DNA of 30,804 nucleotides from UBA6182 sp964479585 (lineage in GTDB: Bacteria > Bacillota_I > Bacilli_A > Erysipelotrichales > Erysipelotrichaceae): positions 1 to 30,804 of the forward strand of contig CAYZMP010000016.1 of assembly GCA_964479585.1 (NCBI GenBank). Direction: 5' to 3'. Under the pieces are notes generated by a model, which searched no databases, had not been told where the DNA came from, and was given only the letters and a program-made list of their open reading frames with translations. Below, one piece after another: positions 23,141 to 30,796 of this stretch. The number at the start of each line of letters is the position of its first letter. Position 1 is the stretch's first letter. A program made the position numbers and the translations under genes.

Positions 23141-26100
23141 TTTATTAATTTCATATTCAGCTTTAACAACTAAGTCTTCAGTCACATTATCAAAGTCAAC
23201 ATCCCAACCTGTAAAGGTATAACCTTGTATCGTTGGTGCTATTGGAGCTGTAGCATTACTACCATGATCTATTGTTTGTGTCTCTATTTCTATATCATCT
23301 ACGCCAACAAAAGTTACCGTGTAAGTGTTAATTGTCCATTGAGCAGTCAATGTGATATCTTCTGCTGGCATTTTATTTGGCAATACTGGACTCCAACCAG
23401 AAAAGGTATATCCAATACGTGTTGGATCAGTTGGTGGAATCACTGTTGAAGCGTAAATTTGTATGATTGGCTCAATCGAAGATCCACCTTGACTATCAAA
23501 AGTTATTGTGTAATCACTAATTATCCACTGTGCCCTCAACGTAGTATTTACTGCTGGCATTGTACTTGGCATAATTGGATCCCAATCTATAAAGGTATAC
23601 CCTATTTTTGTTGGTGGTGTTGGTGGTGTTAATGTTGTATTGAAGTTTTGAATGATTGATTCAACAACCGAGCCACCTTGACTATCAAAGGTTATTGTAT
23701 ACTCATTGATTGTCCACTGTGCAGTCAATGTCATGCCATCTACTGGCATGGTATTTGGTATTGCTGGATTCCATCCAGTAAAAGTATAACCTGTTCTTGT
23801 TGGATTAGAAGGTGGTGTTATTTCTGTGTTGTAATCCTGAGTGATTGATTCTATGGTTGTGCCACCATTACTGTTAAAAGTGATGGTGTACTGATTAACA
23901 TCGTACATCGCTTTAACCGTTAAATCACTTGTAACATTTGTAAAGTCTGAATTCCAATTCTTAAAAGTATAGCCTTCCCTGCTTGGTACTGTTGGAGCTA
24001 TAGCATCATTACCGTGCAATATTGATTGTGTATTTAGAACTTCATCATTGTAATCTGTAAATGTGACAGTATACATGCGAGTATCACTTACTTCAACTAT
24101 TTTAGAAGCTTGAATATTAGTAGTGACATCATTTGGCATTCCTCCATATTCAACAATATATCCTTGTACAGAACTGTTTGTTGGAGAAAAATCGTTCCAT
24201 TTTCCAGAATTGGTAGATAGGTTTTTTGCAAATATATGAACTACCCATTCAAATGGAGAATTATTTGGTTCTCCAATTGCCCAATTACTAAACTGATTCT
24301 CTACTGTTGAAGCTGAGTTACTCACATATCCATTGTAAAACTTTAATCCATTCCCATTATCTATTAGACCTTCAGGACCAGTAACCCAACGCCAATCTCC
24401 ATCACTTAATCCACCTGATAAAAAGGTTCCATTAGATAAATCTCTATTGATATCTCTTGCGCCTATCCAACCAAGACCGAGAGTTTTGTTGCTTACAAAA
24501 TCATTTTCTTCTTGACTTGTAATAGTCACAAGATATCCTTGTCTACCAAATAAAGTTCTACTTTCAGCTGCTGACTTCGCTGCTTGCCAAGTAAGTGTAC
24601 CAGGTACATACTCATAAAAGTGATCATTAAAATACAATCCACTTCCCAAAACGAAATCAATTGTGCGATCAACAGTGGAAGATGAAGATGTGGAGAACTT
24701 AACATTCCTTAAGGCTTCTTGATATTGTCCAGCTGTCGCAGTGCCACTTAAATTTAATATTCCAGTAATTGAGTTATATGTGCCTGAGATTCCATGTACA
24801 GTCGTATAAGTTAATGCATCTCCAGTAACTGCATTACGAATCAATACACTGGCTTCAGAAATAGTATCACTATAGTCGATGGTTAAATTTGGATCAATAA
24901 CTATTCCATCTCCACTTATCGTATAACTTGAACTTCCATTTGATGTTTGTATTCCACTTTCAATAATGATGGCATCTAAAACTGTAGCAATAACATTACT
25001 ACTTTGAATAGTACCTGTGATTGTTGCGGTTGTGGCTGTATTTCTAGTGTATATCAAACCACTGCCAACATTCCAAGTTGCTGGCAATTGATATCCATCA
25101 TTTGCTTTTAATTTTATTGGTGTAATTGCAGTTCCTGCACTGCCACCTTGGCTTAATAATCCTGAGTCTGTATCTAAAGACATATTTTTCCCAAGGTTTA
25201 TCGTTGTTGCAAAACCTAAATCAGAAGGTGAAATCGTCTCATTAACAAACTCTCCACCATTTTCAGTTGTTGTTTGTATAAACTTATACCCTTGATTACC
25301 AAACAATACATTGTATTTTTCATTAATTTTTAATGATATTGCAAGTTTAGTATAACCTGTTGGAATGGTGTAATCATAAACTGGTAAATCAGAACCTTCT
25401 TTAGTTACATAAATTCGAGATCCTTCTCCTACTCCTTCAGTAAGAGTGAAAGAGTAAATAGTCCAGTTTGAATCAATAGCAGCTGCCTGAGTTGTGCTAT
25501 TTTCTGATATCGGATAGTTAGTCCCTGTGGCTAAACCCATCACATATCCTGCTACTTTAAGATTGCCAGCTACCATACTTGCATCAGTACCTGCACCAAT
25601 ACCACGAGCTGAACTAGAAGCACCAACTGCAAAACTGCCTTCAATTGAATTTTTAAAGTCTAAAACCATGTTTGTATTAGTAAGAGCATCTTGTGTACCT
25701 ATTCCAGCTGCTTTATCAGCATAGCCAATTACAATACCACTATTGATTGTTATTGTTCGTTGGGGGTTTATTCCTGTATTACTCTCACTTGTATCACCAT
25801 CACCAATTCCCGCTGCCCATTCTCCTCCGGTAGCGGTAATTTTAAATTCACCTACTTGACCTTCTTCCCCAAAAACTACATTTCCTATAAAACTATCAGC
25901 AGAAACTGTTTCGCTTCCAGTATTAACACCTTTTCCACCAATTCCAGCCGCTTGTAGACCACCTTTAAAGGTAAGTGTTTCACTACCATTGTATGTGAGA
26001 GTATCATCAGTCCCAACATAAAATCCAGGTATGAAAGAGTTACTAGAATTGTCTACTGAATTGGCTAGTGTTTTTTCTGCTGCAAACACTAAAGAAAATA

Positions 26101-26185
26101 CATCAGTAGGAAATAATACTGTCAACAATGCAAAAACAATAAACAATGATACATATCGTTTACCTGGTCCTCTGTTAGCTTTCAT
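22283..26185 (-). CDS. Large cell-surface adhesin with C-type lectin domain and Flg_new/InlB-type repeats
   Basis: A 1300-residue secreted protein. Signal peptide 1-36 (cut near VFAA), then an N-terminal region (about 50-250) with repeated AAGIG motifs and Gly-rich turns, a beta domain (about 410-515) with SGTYNSITGILNLSGTAT, and a C-type lectin-like domain (about 521-682: TWQAAKSAAE, GWIGARD, WRWVTGPEG, NWAIGEPNN, GKWNDF, GYIVEYGG). Six Flg_new (Listeria-Bacteroides) repeats of 60-63 residues follow (705-1075), each YTxTF...GYTFxGW...AxW/Y. The C-terminal module (1076-1230) ends in FSTYVLAEVA, then an acidic linker, then a tail with VPDLSDKGF, a hydrophobic segment and a basic end. TAAGGAGG precedes the ATG. 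The protein probably binds glycans or other cells. Confidence 0.88.
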   Translation of the reverse strand: MKANRGPGKRYVSLFIVFALLTVLFPTDVFSLVFAAEKTLANSVDNSSNSFIPGFYVGTDDTLTYNGSETLTFKGGLQAAGIGGKGVNTGSETVSADSFIGNVVFGEEGQVGEFKITATGGEWAAGIGDGDTSESNTGINPQRTITINSGIVIGYADKAAGIGTQDALTNTNMVLDFKNSIEGSFAVGASSSARGIGAGTDASMVAGNLKVAGYVMGLATGTNYPISENSTTQAAAIDSNWTIYSFTLTEGVGEGSRIYVTKEGSDLPVYDYTIPTGYTKLAISLKINEKYNVLFGNQGYKFIQTTTENGGEFVNETISPSDLGFATTINLGKNMSLDTDSGLLSQGGSAGTAITPIKLKANDGYQLPATWNVGSGLIYTRNTATTATITGTIQSSNVIATVLDAIIIESGIQTSNGSSSYTISGDGIVIDPNLTIDYSDTISEASVLIRNAVTGDALTYTTVHGISGTYNSITGILNLSGTATAGQYQEALRNVKFSTSSSSTVDRTIDFVLGSGLYFNDHFYEYVPGTLTWQAAKSAAESRTLFGRQGYLVTITSQEENDFVSNKTLGLGWIGARDINRDLSNGTFLSGGLSDGDWRWVTGPEGLIDNGNGLKFYNGYVSNSASTVENQFSNWAIGEPNNSPFEWVVHIFAKNLSTNSGKWNDFSPTNSSVQGYIVEYGGMPNDVTTNIQASKIVEVSDTRMYTVTFTDYNDEVLNTQSILHGNDAIAPTVPSREGYTFKNWNSDFTNVTSDLTVKAMYDVNQYTITFNSNGGTTIESITQDYNTEITPPSNPTRTGYTFTGWNPAIPNTMPVDGMTLTAQWTINEYTITFDSQGGSVVESIIQNFNTTLTPPTPPTKIGYTFIDWDPIMPSTMPAVNTTLRAQWIISDYTITFDSQGGSSIEPIIQIYASTVIPPTDPTRIGYTFSGWSPVLPNKMPAEDITLTAQWTINTYTVTFVGVDDIEIETQTIDHGSNATAPIAPTIQGYTFTGWDVDFDNVTEDLVVKAEYEINKYTVTFNDYDDSKIKDVIVEHGKDAIAPASPTREGHTFNGWSATFANVTSDLTITATYLSKVVEANTKDFTNLVVEGLNDLDKLGITFSDKDKEKDVKVLVVFELLNVDTIPKTDHELIDAYLKTNANNEAPMSFFLDISMFKMVGDISSKITELDSPLTISFEVPFAFRDINFELLRVHHGKVESLVYEYDEHTFILTFKTDKFSTYVLAEVAVESEEEDPVVEEPDVPKEDDKEPVVDDEKQEETQVPDLSDKGFRDIASLSMLLGLFLVLFASKKKYLRKIFT
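22961..24073 (-). repeat. Six tandem Flg_new (InlB B-repeat type) coding repeats
   Basis: Codons 705-1075 of the lectin adhesin encode six tandem units of about 61-63 residues. Units 2, 3 and 4 are most alike (YTITF(N/D)S(N/Q)GG...), while units 1, 5 and 6 are a second type (YTVTF..D, no GG). They align with two units in the neighbouring adhesin (27210-27572), which match unit types 5 and 6. Confidence 0.85.
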
Positions 26186-26279
26186 GATAAAGCCTCCTTA
26201 ATTTTCAAAATTTTAGTCGCAATTTTCATTGAAATGTAGTTTATCTAGTTTCCACAAATAAAACACTTACAAACAGCGT

Positions 26280-26308
26280 AATATAAGTGTTATCTTAGTT
26301 AATGTCAA
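26280..26308 (-). promoter_or_regulatory. Promoter P2 of the lectin adhesin
   Basis: Minus strand TTGACA (26303-26308, exact consensus) and TATATT (26280-26285) with 17-base spacing, about 95 bases upstream of the ATG. Confidence 0.7.
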
Positions 26309-26393
26309 ATTTTTCAGATTGTCCCCATTTCCCACTTGACTCTTAAGTCATGTTGATTCCAACTCTCTTATTTTGAGTTGCTTTTATAAGCAA

Positions 26394-26423
26394 ATTATAG
26401 GAGCAGTACCAAATACTTGTCAA
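26394..26423 (-). promoter_or_regulatory. Promoter P1 of the lectin adhesin
   Basis: Minus strand TTGACA (26418-26423) and TATAAT (26394-26399), both exact consensus hexamers, with an 18-base spacer, about 210 bases upstream of the ATG at 26185. It would give a long leader. Confidence 0.75.
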
Positions 26424-26454
26424 TATGGTAATTGAAATAAATTTCAAGATTTAA

Positions 26455-26485
26455 AAAGATGCTCAAAGGAAATTTGAACATCTTT
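26455..26485 (-). terminator. Terminator after the beta-helix adhesin
   Basis: Stem of 12 pairs with one mismatch (26455-26467 with 26473-26485, AAAGATG/CATCTTT plus TCAAA/TTTGA), loop GGAAA, beginning 26 bases after the stop codon, with TT and A/T-rich sequence following on the minus strand. Confidence 0.7.
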
Positions 26486-26510
26486 ATTTGTCTGTATATT
26501 GAGTAAATTG

Positions 26511-27389
26511 CTATTTCGTTAATTTAGCAAACAACTTTCTTTTTGATCCAAGTAAAACAAGTAATGAACCAAGAAGCATCGATACATAAGCAATGTTTCT
26601 AAAACCATTGTCCGACATATCAGGAACTAGAGTTTCTTTCTCTTCTTCCTCGTCATCATCATCTTCGATAACTGTTTCTTTTTCATCTTCTTCTACTTGA
26701 TCTGTTTCATCTTCTTCTTCTACTGGATCTGTTTCATCTTCTGATTCAACAGCAACTTCAGCTAATGCATATGTTGAGAACTTATCAGTTTCAAAAGTAA
26801 GAATGAATGTTTCTGCATTATAGTCATAGTCTAGCGATTCAACTTTACCGTCATGGACACGTAGAAGTTCAAAGTCAATATTTCTAAATGCAAATGGTAC
26901 TTCAAAGCTAATCGTTATTGGACTAGCTAGTTCATTAATTGCACTAGCAGAATCTCCAACTATTTTCAACATGGAAATATCCAATAATAACGACATTGGT
27001 GAATCAATGTTTGCATTTGCTTCTAAGTATGCATCTAATAGATCCTTATCCGCTTTAGGTACATCCTCGTCTTTTAATAATTCAAGAACTACAATTACTG
27101 ATACATCTTTTTCTTTCTCTTCATCTGTAAAAGTAATACCTAATTTATCTAAGTCATCTAAACCTTCTACTTCAAGTTTAGGGAAATCTTTTGTGTCTGC
27201 TTCAACAACCTTTGAAAGATATGTCGCAACAATCGTTAAGTCTGATGTTACATTTGAGAAAATAGCATTCCAGCCATTAAATGTATGACCTTCACGTGTT
27301 GGATCAGCAGGTGGAGTTGCATCACTGCCATGATCAACGGTTACATCTTCAATTTTTGTACCGTCATAGTCATTGAAAGTTACGGTGTA
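26511..27389 (-). repeat. C-terminal module shared by both adhesins, copy 2
   Basis: Counterpart of 22283-23140. The acidic linker is longer and richer in Asp and Glu than in copy 1. Confidence 0.85.
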
Positions 27390-29012
27390 TGTGTTAATCT
27401 CGTATTCTGCAGTAACAACTAAATTATCAGTGACATTATCAAATGCAACATCCCAACCTGTAAATGTATGACCTTCACGTGTTGGATCAGCAGGTGGAGT
27501 TGCTGATGTTCCTGATTTTACCTCTTCGGTTTTCAGTAACTGATCATCATAATCAATAAACTCTACACCAAAATAATCATTTACTTCAAAACTTAAAATT
27601 AACCGAACTGAACCGTTTAAATAAAACTCAACTTCGGAATCAATATGACCATCCATAAAATCCTGAGCAACTGCTTCAACTAATGTGCTTGGAGAACTGA
27701 CACCACTAAGAGAAATATTTGGCACCCAGTTACTTCCAAGTAAAGCAAAATCAGGGCTCCATTCGTATATTGTTCCATTATAGGTTATTGAACTAATTAC
27801 TTTATCTTCTTCTTGTGTGTTTGTTGGTGTTCGATACAACGCTCCAAAATATCTTGCTAAATCATGTAAAATTGCTTGATTAGGATCTTGTTCGTTATAT
27901 TCAACTAAATCAGAGGTTTTATACTCAAGGTGAATACCACCATTAAACAAGGTAGGTAAATAATTGTAATTATAAGCATAATCACTATACTCATATGTAA
28001 TAGCACTTTCAATTACATCTACAACATCATTTCTTTCAATAATTGTGCTGGCTCTCACTCCATCAGAAAAGTTGAAGTAGTAACCATGTACTTCTTTATT
28101 TTTGAAATCATTATTATTCAAAAGAATATCTAAAGTTAATAAATAGTGTGCATTTTCTGCTTTTTCTTGCATTTCGATATAATAACTCTGTACCATTCCA
28201 AACTCGTTATCTTCAATAATAACACTATCGATAGCTACTCCTGAATCCCATCTTGGATTAATATGAACATGCGTTCTTTGGCTATCTTCAAATTTGTTTT
28301 CACGTATAACTATATCTTTAGTTTCAATAGTTTTATGACCATAAAGACCTATAGCTAATTCAACTCCAAACAAATCATTGTTTTGGATATTAACATTTTG
28401 TGCACCCCAAACACCAATTCCAGTACCTTTCCATGCATCTAGGGATTCGCCACCAATTGTATATTTGATTCCCAAAATTGTGTTATTAGCAATGGTAACT
28501 TCACCGGTATTTAGTTCTGAAACAATTCCATTACTTTGTCTGTTTTGCTCATCATTGTACTCGATTATATTGTTCGAAATTATTACATTACTTGAACCAG
28601 CTCCTGCAACAATAGCTCTCCTGTTACTACTTCCACCTGTTGTACCTACTTGACCCCAGTTTATTATTTTAAAACCTTCAATGGTGACATCTTCTGCTTC
28701 AATTAATATTGCATTTCTAGTCGTTCCTGTTGCATTGATAATCGTATCTTCTGCTCCATATATCGATCTTATAATAATGCCTTTTTTTCTAACACTTATA
28801 TTAGATTCTGAGTAAGTTCCAGGACCTACTAAAATTGTAGCTCCTTCTTCTGCAGCATCAATAGCTGCTTGAATTGAACCATAAGAATTTTCCCCAATAG
28901 TTATGCTATTACCTGATTCTTCATTTGTCATTTCTTCCACAGCCATTACACTTATATTACTCATTGACAATACAAGCATAAAAGCTAATAAATACTTAAA
29001 TATGTTTTTCAT
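26511..29012 (-). CDS. Secreted beta-helix adhesin with Flg_new repeats, under a c-di-GMP-type riboswitch
   Basis: An 833-residue surface protein. Signal peptide 1-25 (SVMAV), then a right-handed parallel beta-helix (about 36-345) with PbH1-type repeats (SYGSIQAAIDAAEEGATILVGPGTY, DVTIEGFKI, VTIANNTI, NVNIQNNDL, IVIRENKF, VIIEDNEF). A linker region follows, then two Flg_new repeats (481-601), the beta module (602-755) ending FSTYALAEVA, a very acidic linker (757-794) and a sorting-like tail VPDMSDNGF, hydrophobic segment, basic end. The C-terminal part mirrors that of the lectin adhesin, while the N-terminal head differs. The helix often binds or cleaves polysaccharide; no catalytic residues were recognised, so an adhesin is favoured. 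AAAGGAAAG precedes the ATG. Confidence 0.88.
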   Translation of the reverse strand: MKNIFKYLLAFMLVLSMSNISVMAVEEMTNEESGNSITIGENSYGSIQAAIDAAEEGATILVGPGTYSESNISVRKKGIIIRSIYGAEDTIINATGTTRNAILIEAEDVTIEGFKIINWGQVGTTGGSSNRRAIVAGAGSSNVIISNNIIEYNDEQNRQSNGIVSELNTGEVTIANNTILGIKYTIGGESLDAWKGTGIGVWGAQNVNIQNNDLFGVELAIGLYGHKTIETKDIVIRENKFEDSQRTHVHINPRWDSGVAIDSVIIEDNEFGMVQSYYIEMQEKAENAHYLLTLDILLNNNDFKNKEVHGYYFNFSDGVRASTIIERNDVVDVIESAITYEYSDYAYNYNYLPTLFNGGIHLEYKTSDLVEYNEQDPNQAILHDLARYFGALYRTPTNTQEEDKVISSITYNGTIYEWSPDFALLGSNWVPNISLSGVSSPSTLVEAVAQDFMDGHIDSEVEFYLNGSVRLILSFEVNDYFGVEFIDYDDQLLKTEEVKSGTSATPPADPTREGHTFTGWDVAFDNVTDNLVVTAEYEINTYTVTFNDYDGTKIEDVTVDHGSDATPPADPTREGHTFNGWNAIFSNVTSDLTIVATYLSKVVEADTKDFPKLEVEGLDDLDKLGITFTDEEKEKDVSVIVVLELLKDEDVPKADKDLLDAYLEANANIDSPMSLLLDISMLKIVGDSASAINELASPITISFEVPFAFRNIDFELLRVHDGKVESLDYDYNAETFILTFETDKFSTYALAEVAVESEDETDPVEEEDETDQVEEDEKETVIEDDDDEEEEKETLVPDMSDNGFRNIAYVSMLLGSLLVLLGSKRKLFAKLTK
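27210..27572 (-). repeat. Two Flg_new coding repeats
   Basis: Codons 481-601 of the beta-helix adhesin encode two units (GTSATPPADPTREGHTFTGW and GSDATPPADPTREGHTFNGW cores). They resemble units 5 and 6 of the lectin adhesin. Confidence 0.8.
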
Positions 29013-29158
29013 TTTTTCTTTCCTTTCTTTATGTATTCTTTATTTAGTTGTTTTAAATATGTAATTATCCCTCCTTTTAAACATAGTAAAAAATACTTTT
29101 TTTGGGTATTTATTTTTGATAATATGATTTTTCATGTTATCCCCCAAACAACAAAAAA

Positions 29159-29241
29159 CTTAGGCAGCTGGCTATCACCTGATTAATCAGAAGATCCTAT
29201 AGCTTTGCGTCCTATCCTTTCGAATAGTTTGCTTTACTAAA
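29159..29241 (-). promoter_or_regulatory. Cyclic di-GMP-I (GEMM-I) riboswitch aptamer
   Basis: On the minus strand the conserved GEMM-I core is present: GCAAAC, stem CTATTC/GGATAG capped by a GAAA tetraloop, then GGACGCAAAGC, a second arm (GCTAT...ATAGC with an inner CTGAT/ATCAG hairpin) and the closing TAGCCAGCTGCC. The outer P1 helix pairs TTTAG (29237-29241) with CTAAG (29159-29163). The order and spacing match the known Vc2 aptamer. It is about 147 bases before the ATG of the beta-helix adhesin and in the same direction. T6 follows the P1 3' strand at once, suggesting control by termination; the direction (on or off) is not evident. Confidence 0.92.
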
Positions 29242-29330
29242 TTCATAACCCATAAATATGTTATATTCCCCCAAAGTTTTTCATACTTCAATTGTAAGCG
29301 TTACCAGAAATAAATCAACCCTTTGAAGAT

Positions 29331-29357
29331 AAAAAAAATCACTTTCTTGTGATTTTT
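29331..29357 (-). terminator. Rho-independent terminator of the deacetylase gene
   Basis: Minus strand stem AAAAATCAC/GTGATTTTT (arms 29349-29357 and 29334-29342) with a six-base loop and further T residues at 29331-29333. Confidence 0.8.
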
Positions 29358-29390
29358 ATGTCAAATTCAGTTTTTGAGTTACATTCTAAC

Positions 29391-30710
29391 TTAGTAGCCC
29401 ATTAATTCGGACACCGTCACAAACTCATAACCCTGCGCACTAAGTGATGCTAAAAGAGGATCAAGAGAGTTGAGTGTTGAAGCATACAAATCATGCATTA
29501 AGACAATACCATTGTTTCTAGCACCTGATCGAACACGATGGATAATGTTACTCGCATTTCTATATTTCCAATCTAAACTATCAATGTTCCAGTTGACAAA
29601 CCGCATGGTTGTAAGTGATTTGACGCGATCATCCGCAATGCCATAAGGTGCACGAAGTAAGGTTGGTTCTACACCAATTACATTCATAATTAAATTATTA
29701 GTATGATTAATCTGAAACAGGATATCGTTGTTATTTAAAGTCGTCAAACGCTTATGATTGTAACTATGATTGGCAATTTCATGTCCTTGATCATGCAATT
29801 GTTTCACTAAATCAGGATACATTTCAACACGAGTACCTAACACAAAAAACGTAGCTTTAGCGTTGTATTTTTCTAAGGTTGCCATGATAGCTGATGTATA
29901 TATGGAAGGTCCATCATCAAAGGTTAAAGCAATCCTTTTTGGTCCATCATTATTTTGTGGTCCACTATAAATAGTGTTAGTAGAAGGATATTGAATATTT
30001 AAAATAGAAACTAGTGCAGGATTGATAGCTGCTAAAGCATGATAATGTTTAATGTTAATATTATTGTCTTCAGTTACATTGCTAGTATTTGAACGAAACA
30101 CCAATTGCACATCATTTTTTAAAATTACAATTCTAGCTTCATTGACCATGGATTTGATGTGCTCCATATCATTAGAAAACTCATTAAAAGGCAGTTGGCG
30201 TTTTACTTGATCATAAAAAGAAGTGGCTAGTTTACTCTTATCAAAAAGTATTTCTGAGCGAACAAGCCGATTATCCTTTAAAAACACAATAAAATTATCG
30301 GTGTTACGATATTTTATGGTTTGATGCTTTTTGAGCTTATGAGTAAATACAACGCTTAATGTTGATTGATCTAGTTGATGCACTTCTGCATTAATGGTTA
30401 ACTCATGTTGATGAGCATTTAAGTCAAGCAAAGGATTTAACTGATCACAACTCATTTCAAACAAATGATAATGGTACTCAATATAATCTTGAATACGTCT
30501 ATTAATGATTGGATTTGATGTAATGATAGTATCTACATTGGCAATACTATTTTCACTTACACGAGTTTGCCTATTCACTTGCACATGTGGTCTTTTTTCT
30601 TGTACACTTGTTTGATTCAATACAAAGGGCTGTGCTTTGATTGGGTTGTGAGTAAAAAACAAACTTAACCCTATTAGAACTAGCGCAATAGTGATAACAC
30701 GCTTTAACAT
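29391..30710 (-). CDS. Secreted NodB-type polysaccharide deacetylase
   Basis: A 439-residue exported protein. Signal/anchor segment 4-24, then an N-terminal region (about 45-240) related in position to the DUF3298/RsiV-like domain of B. subtilis PdaC (NSIANVDTIITSNPIINRRIQDYIEYHYHLF), then a carbohydrate esterase 4 (NodB) domain (about 255-437). Motifs: TFDDGPS (263-269, base and metal Asp), HSYNH (315-319, metal His), RAPYG (353-357), DSLDW (377-381) and VLMHDLY with the catalytic His. All catalytic residues are in place. It likely removes N-acetyl groups from peptidoglycan or exopolysaccharide; poly-GlcNAc modification would suit the adhesin context. ATG at 30710 was taken with AAGGTG upstream; the in-frame GTG at 30722 lies inside that site. 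Confidence 0.9.
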   Translation of the reverse strand: MLKRVITIALVLIGLSLFFTHNPIKAQPFVLNQTSVQEKRPHVQVNRQTRVSENSIANVDTIITSNPIINRRIQDYIEYHYHLFEMSCDQLNPLLDLNAHQHELTINAEVHQLDQSTLSVVFTHKLKKHQTIKYRNTDNFIVFLKDNRLVRSEILFDKSKLATSFYDQVKRQLPFNEFSNDMEHIKSMVNEARIVILKNDVQLVFRSNTSNVTEDNNINIKHYHALAAINPALVSILNIQYPSTNTIYSGPQNNDGPKRIALTFDDGPSIYTSAIMATLEKYNAKATFFVLGTRVEMYPDLVKQLHDQGHEIANHSYNHKRLTTLNNNDILFQINHTNNLIMNVIGVEPTLLRAPYGIADDRVKSLTTMRFVNWNIDSLDWKYRNASNIIHRVRSGARNNGIVLMHDLYASTLNSLDPLLASLSAQGYEFVTVSELMGY

Positions 30711-30768
30711 ATTGATAAACACCTTTTCTTACTTTATAGTGGATAATATTGAAAATAATTACACAATA

Positions 30769-30796
30769 ATCATATCATTTATTATTTTTGTTTCAA
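30769..30796 (-). promoter_or_regulatory. Promoter of the deacetylase gene
   Basis: Minus strand TTGAAA (30791-30796) and TATGAT (30769-30774) with a 16-base spacer, about 58 bases before the ATG. Confidence 0.5.

Larger units (their letters stand above)
26186..26510 (-). other. 325-base leader and intergenic region of the lectin adhesin
   Basis: Between the two adhesin genes. It holds the beta-helix gene terminator (26455-26485), two tandem promoters for the lectin adhesin (26394-26423 and 26280-26308), and between them short hairpins on the minus strand, CAACTC/GAGTTG and TGACT/AGTCA. After the second -10, AACACTTA and TAAGTGTT can pair and are followed by TTATTT. No conserved riboswitch class was recognised here. 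Confidence 0.6.
29013..29390 (-). other. 378-base leader region of the beta-helix adhesin
   Basis: Contains, on the minus strand in order, the deacetylase terminator (29331-29357), a possible promoter (TATAAC -10 at 29261-29266, weak -35), the GEMM-I aptamer (29159-29241), T6 (29153-29158), a large hairpin with outer stem 29101-29106/29143-29148 and inner stem 29118-29127/29132-29141, a GGAGGG-containing stretch (29068-29078) and the Shine-Dalgarno of the adhesin. Confidence 0.7.

Noticed and set aside
22961..24073. CRISPR-like repeated DNA
   Set aside because: The repeats are about 190 bases long, coding and divergent: tandem protein domains rather than a CRISPR array.
26186..26400. Lectin adhesin leader as a T-box or c-di-GMP-II riboswitch
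   Set aside because: None of the conserved core sequences (T-box GGTGG, c-di-GMP-II core) could be found; only short hairpins are present.
29013..29078. GGAGGG followed by an 18-codon frame with ATT start that ends at the adhesin ATG
   Set aside because: ATT is a rare start and the peptide has no recognisable feature; the GGAGGG may be chance or a decoy ribosome site.
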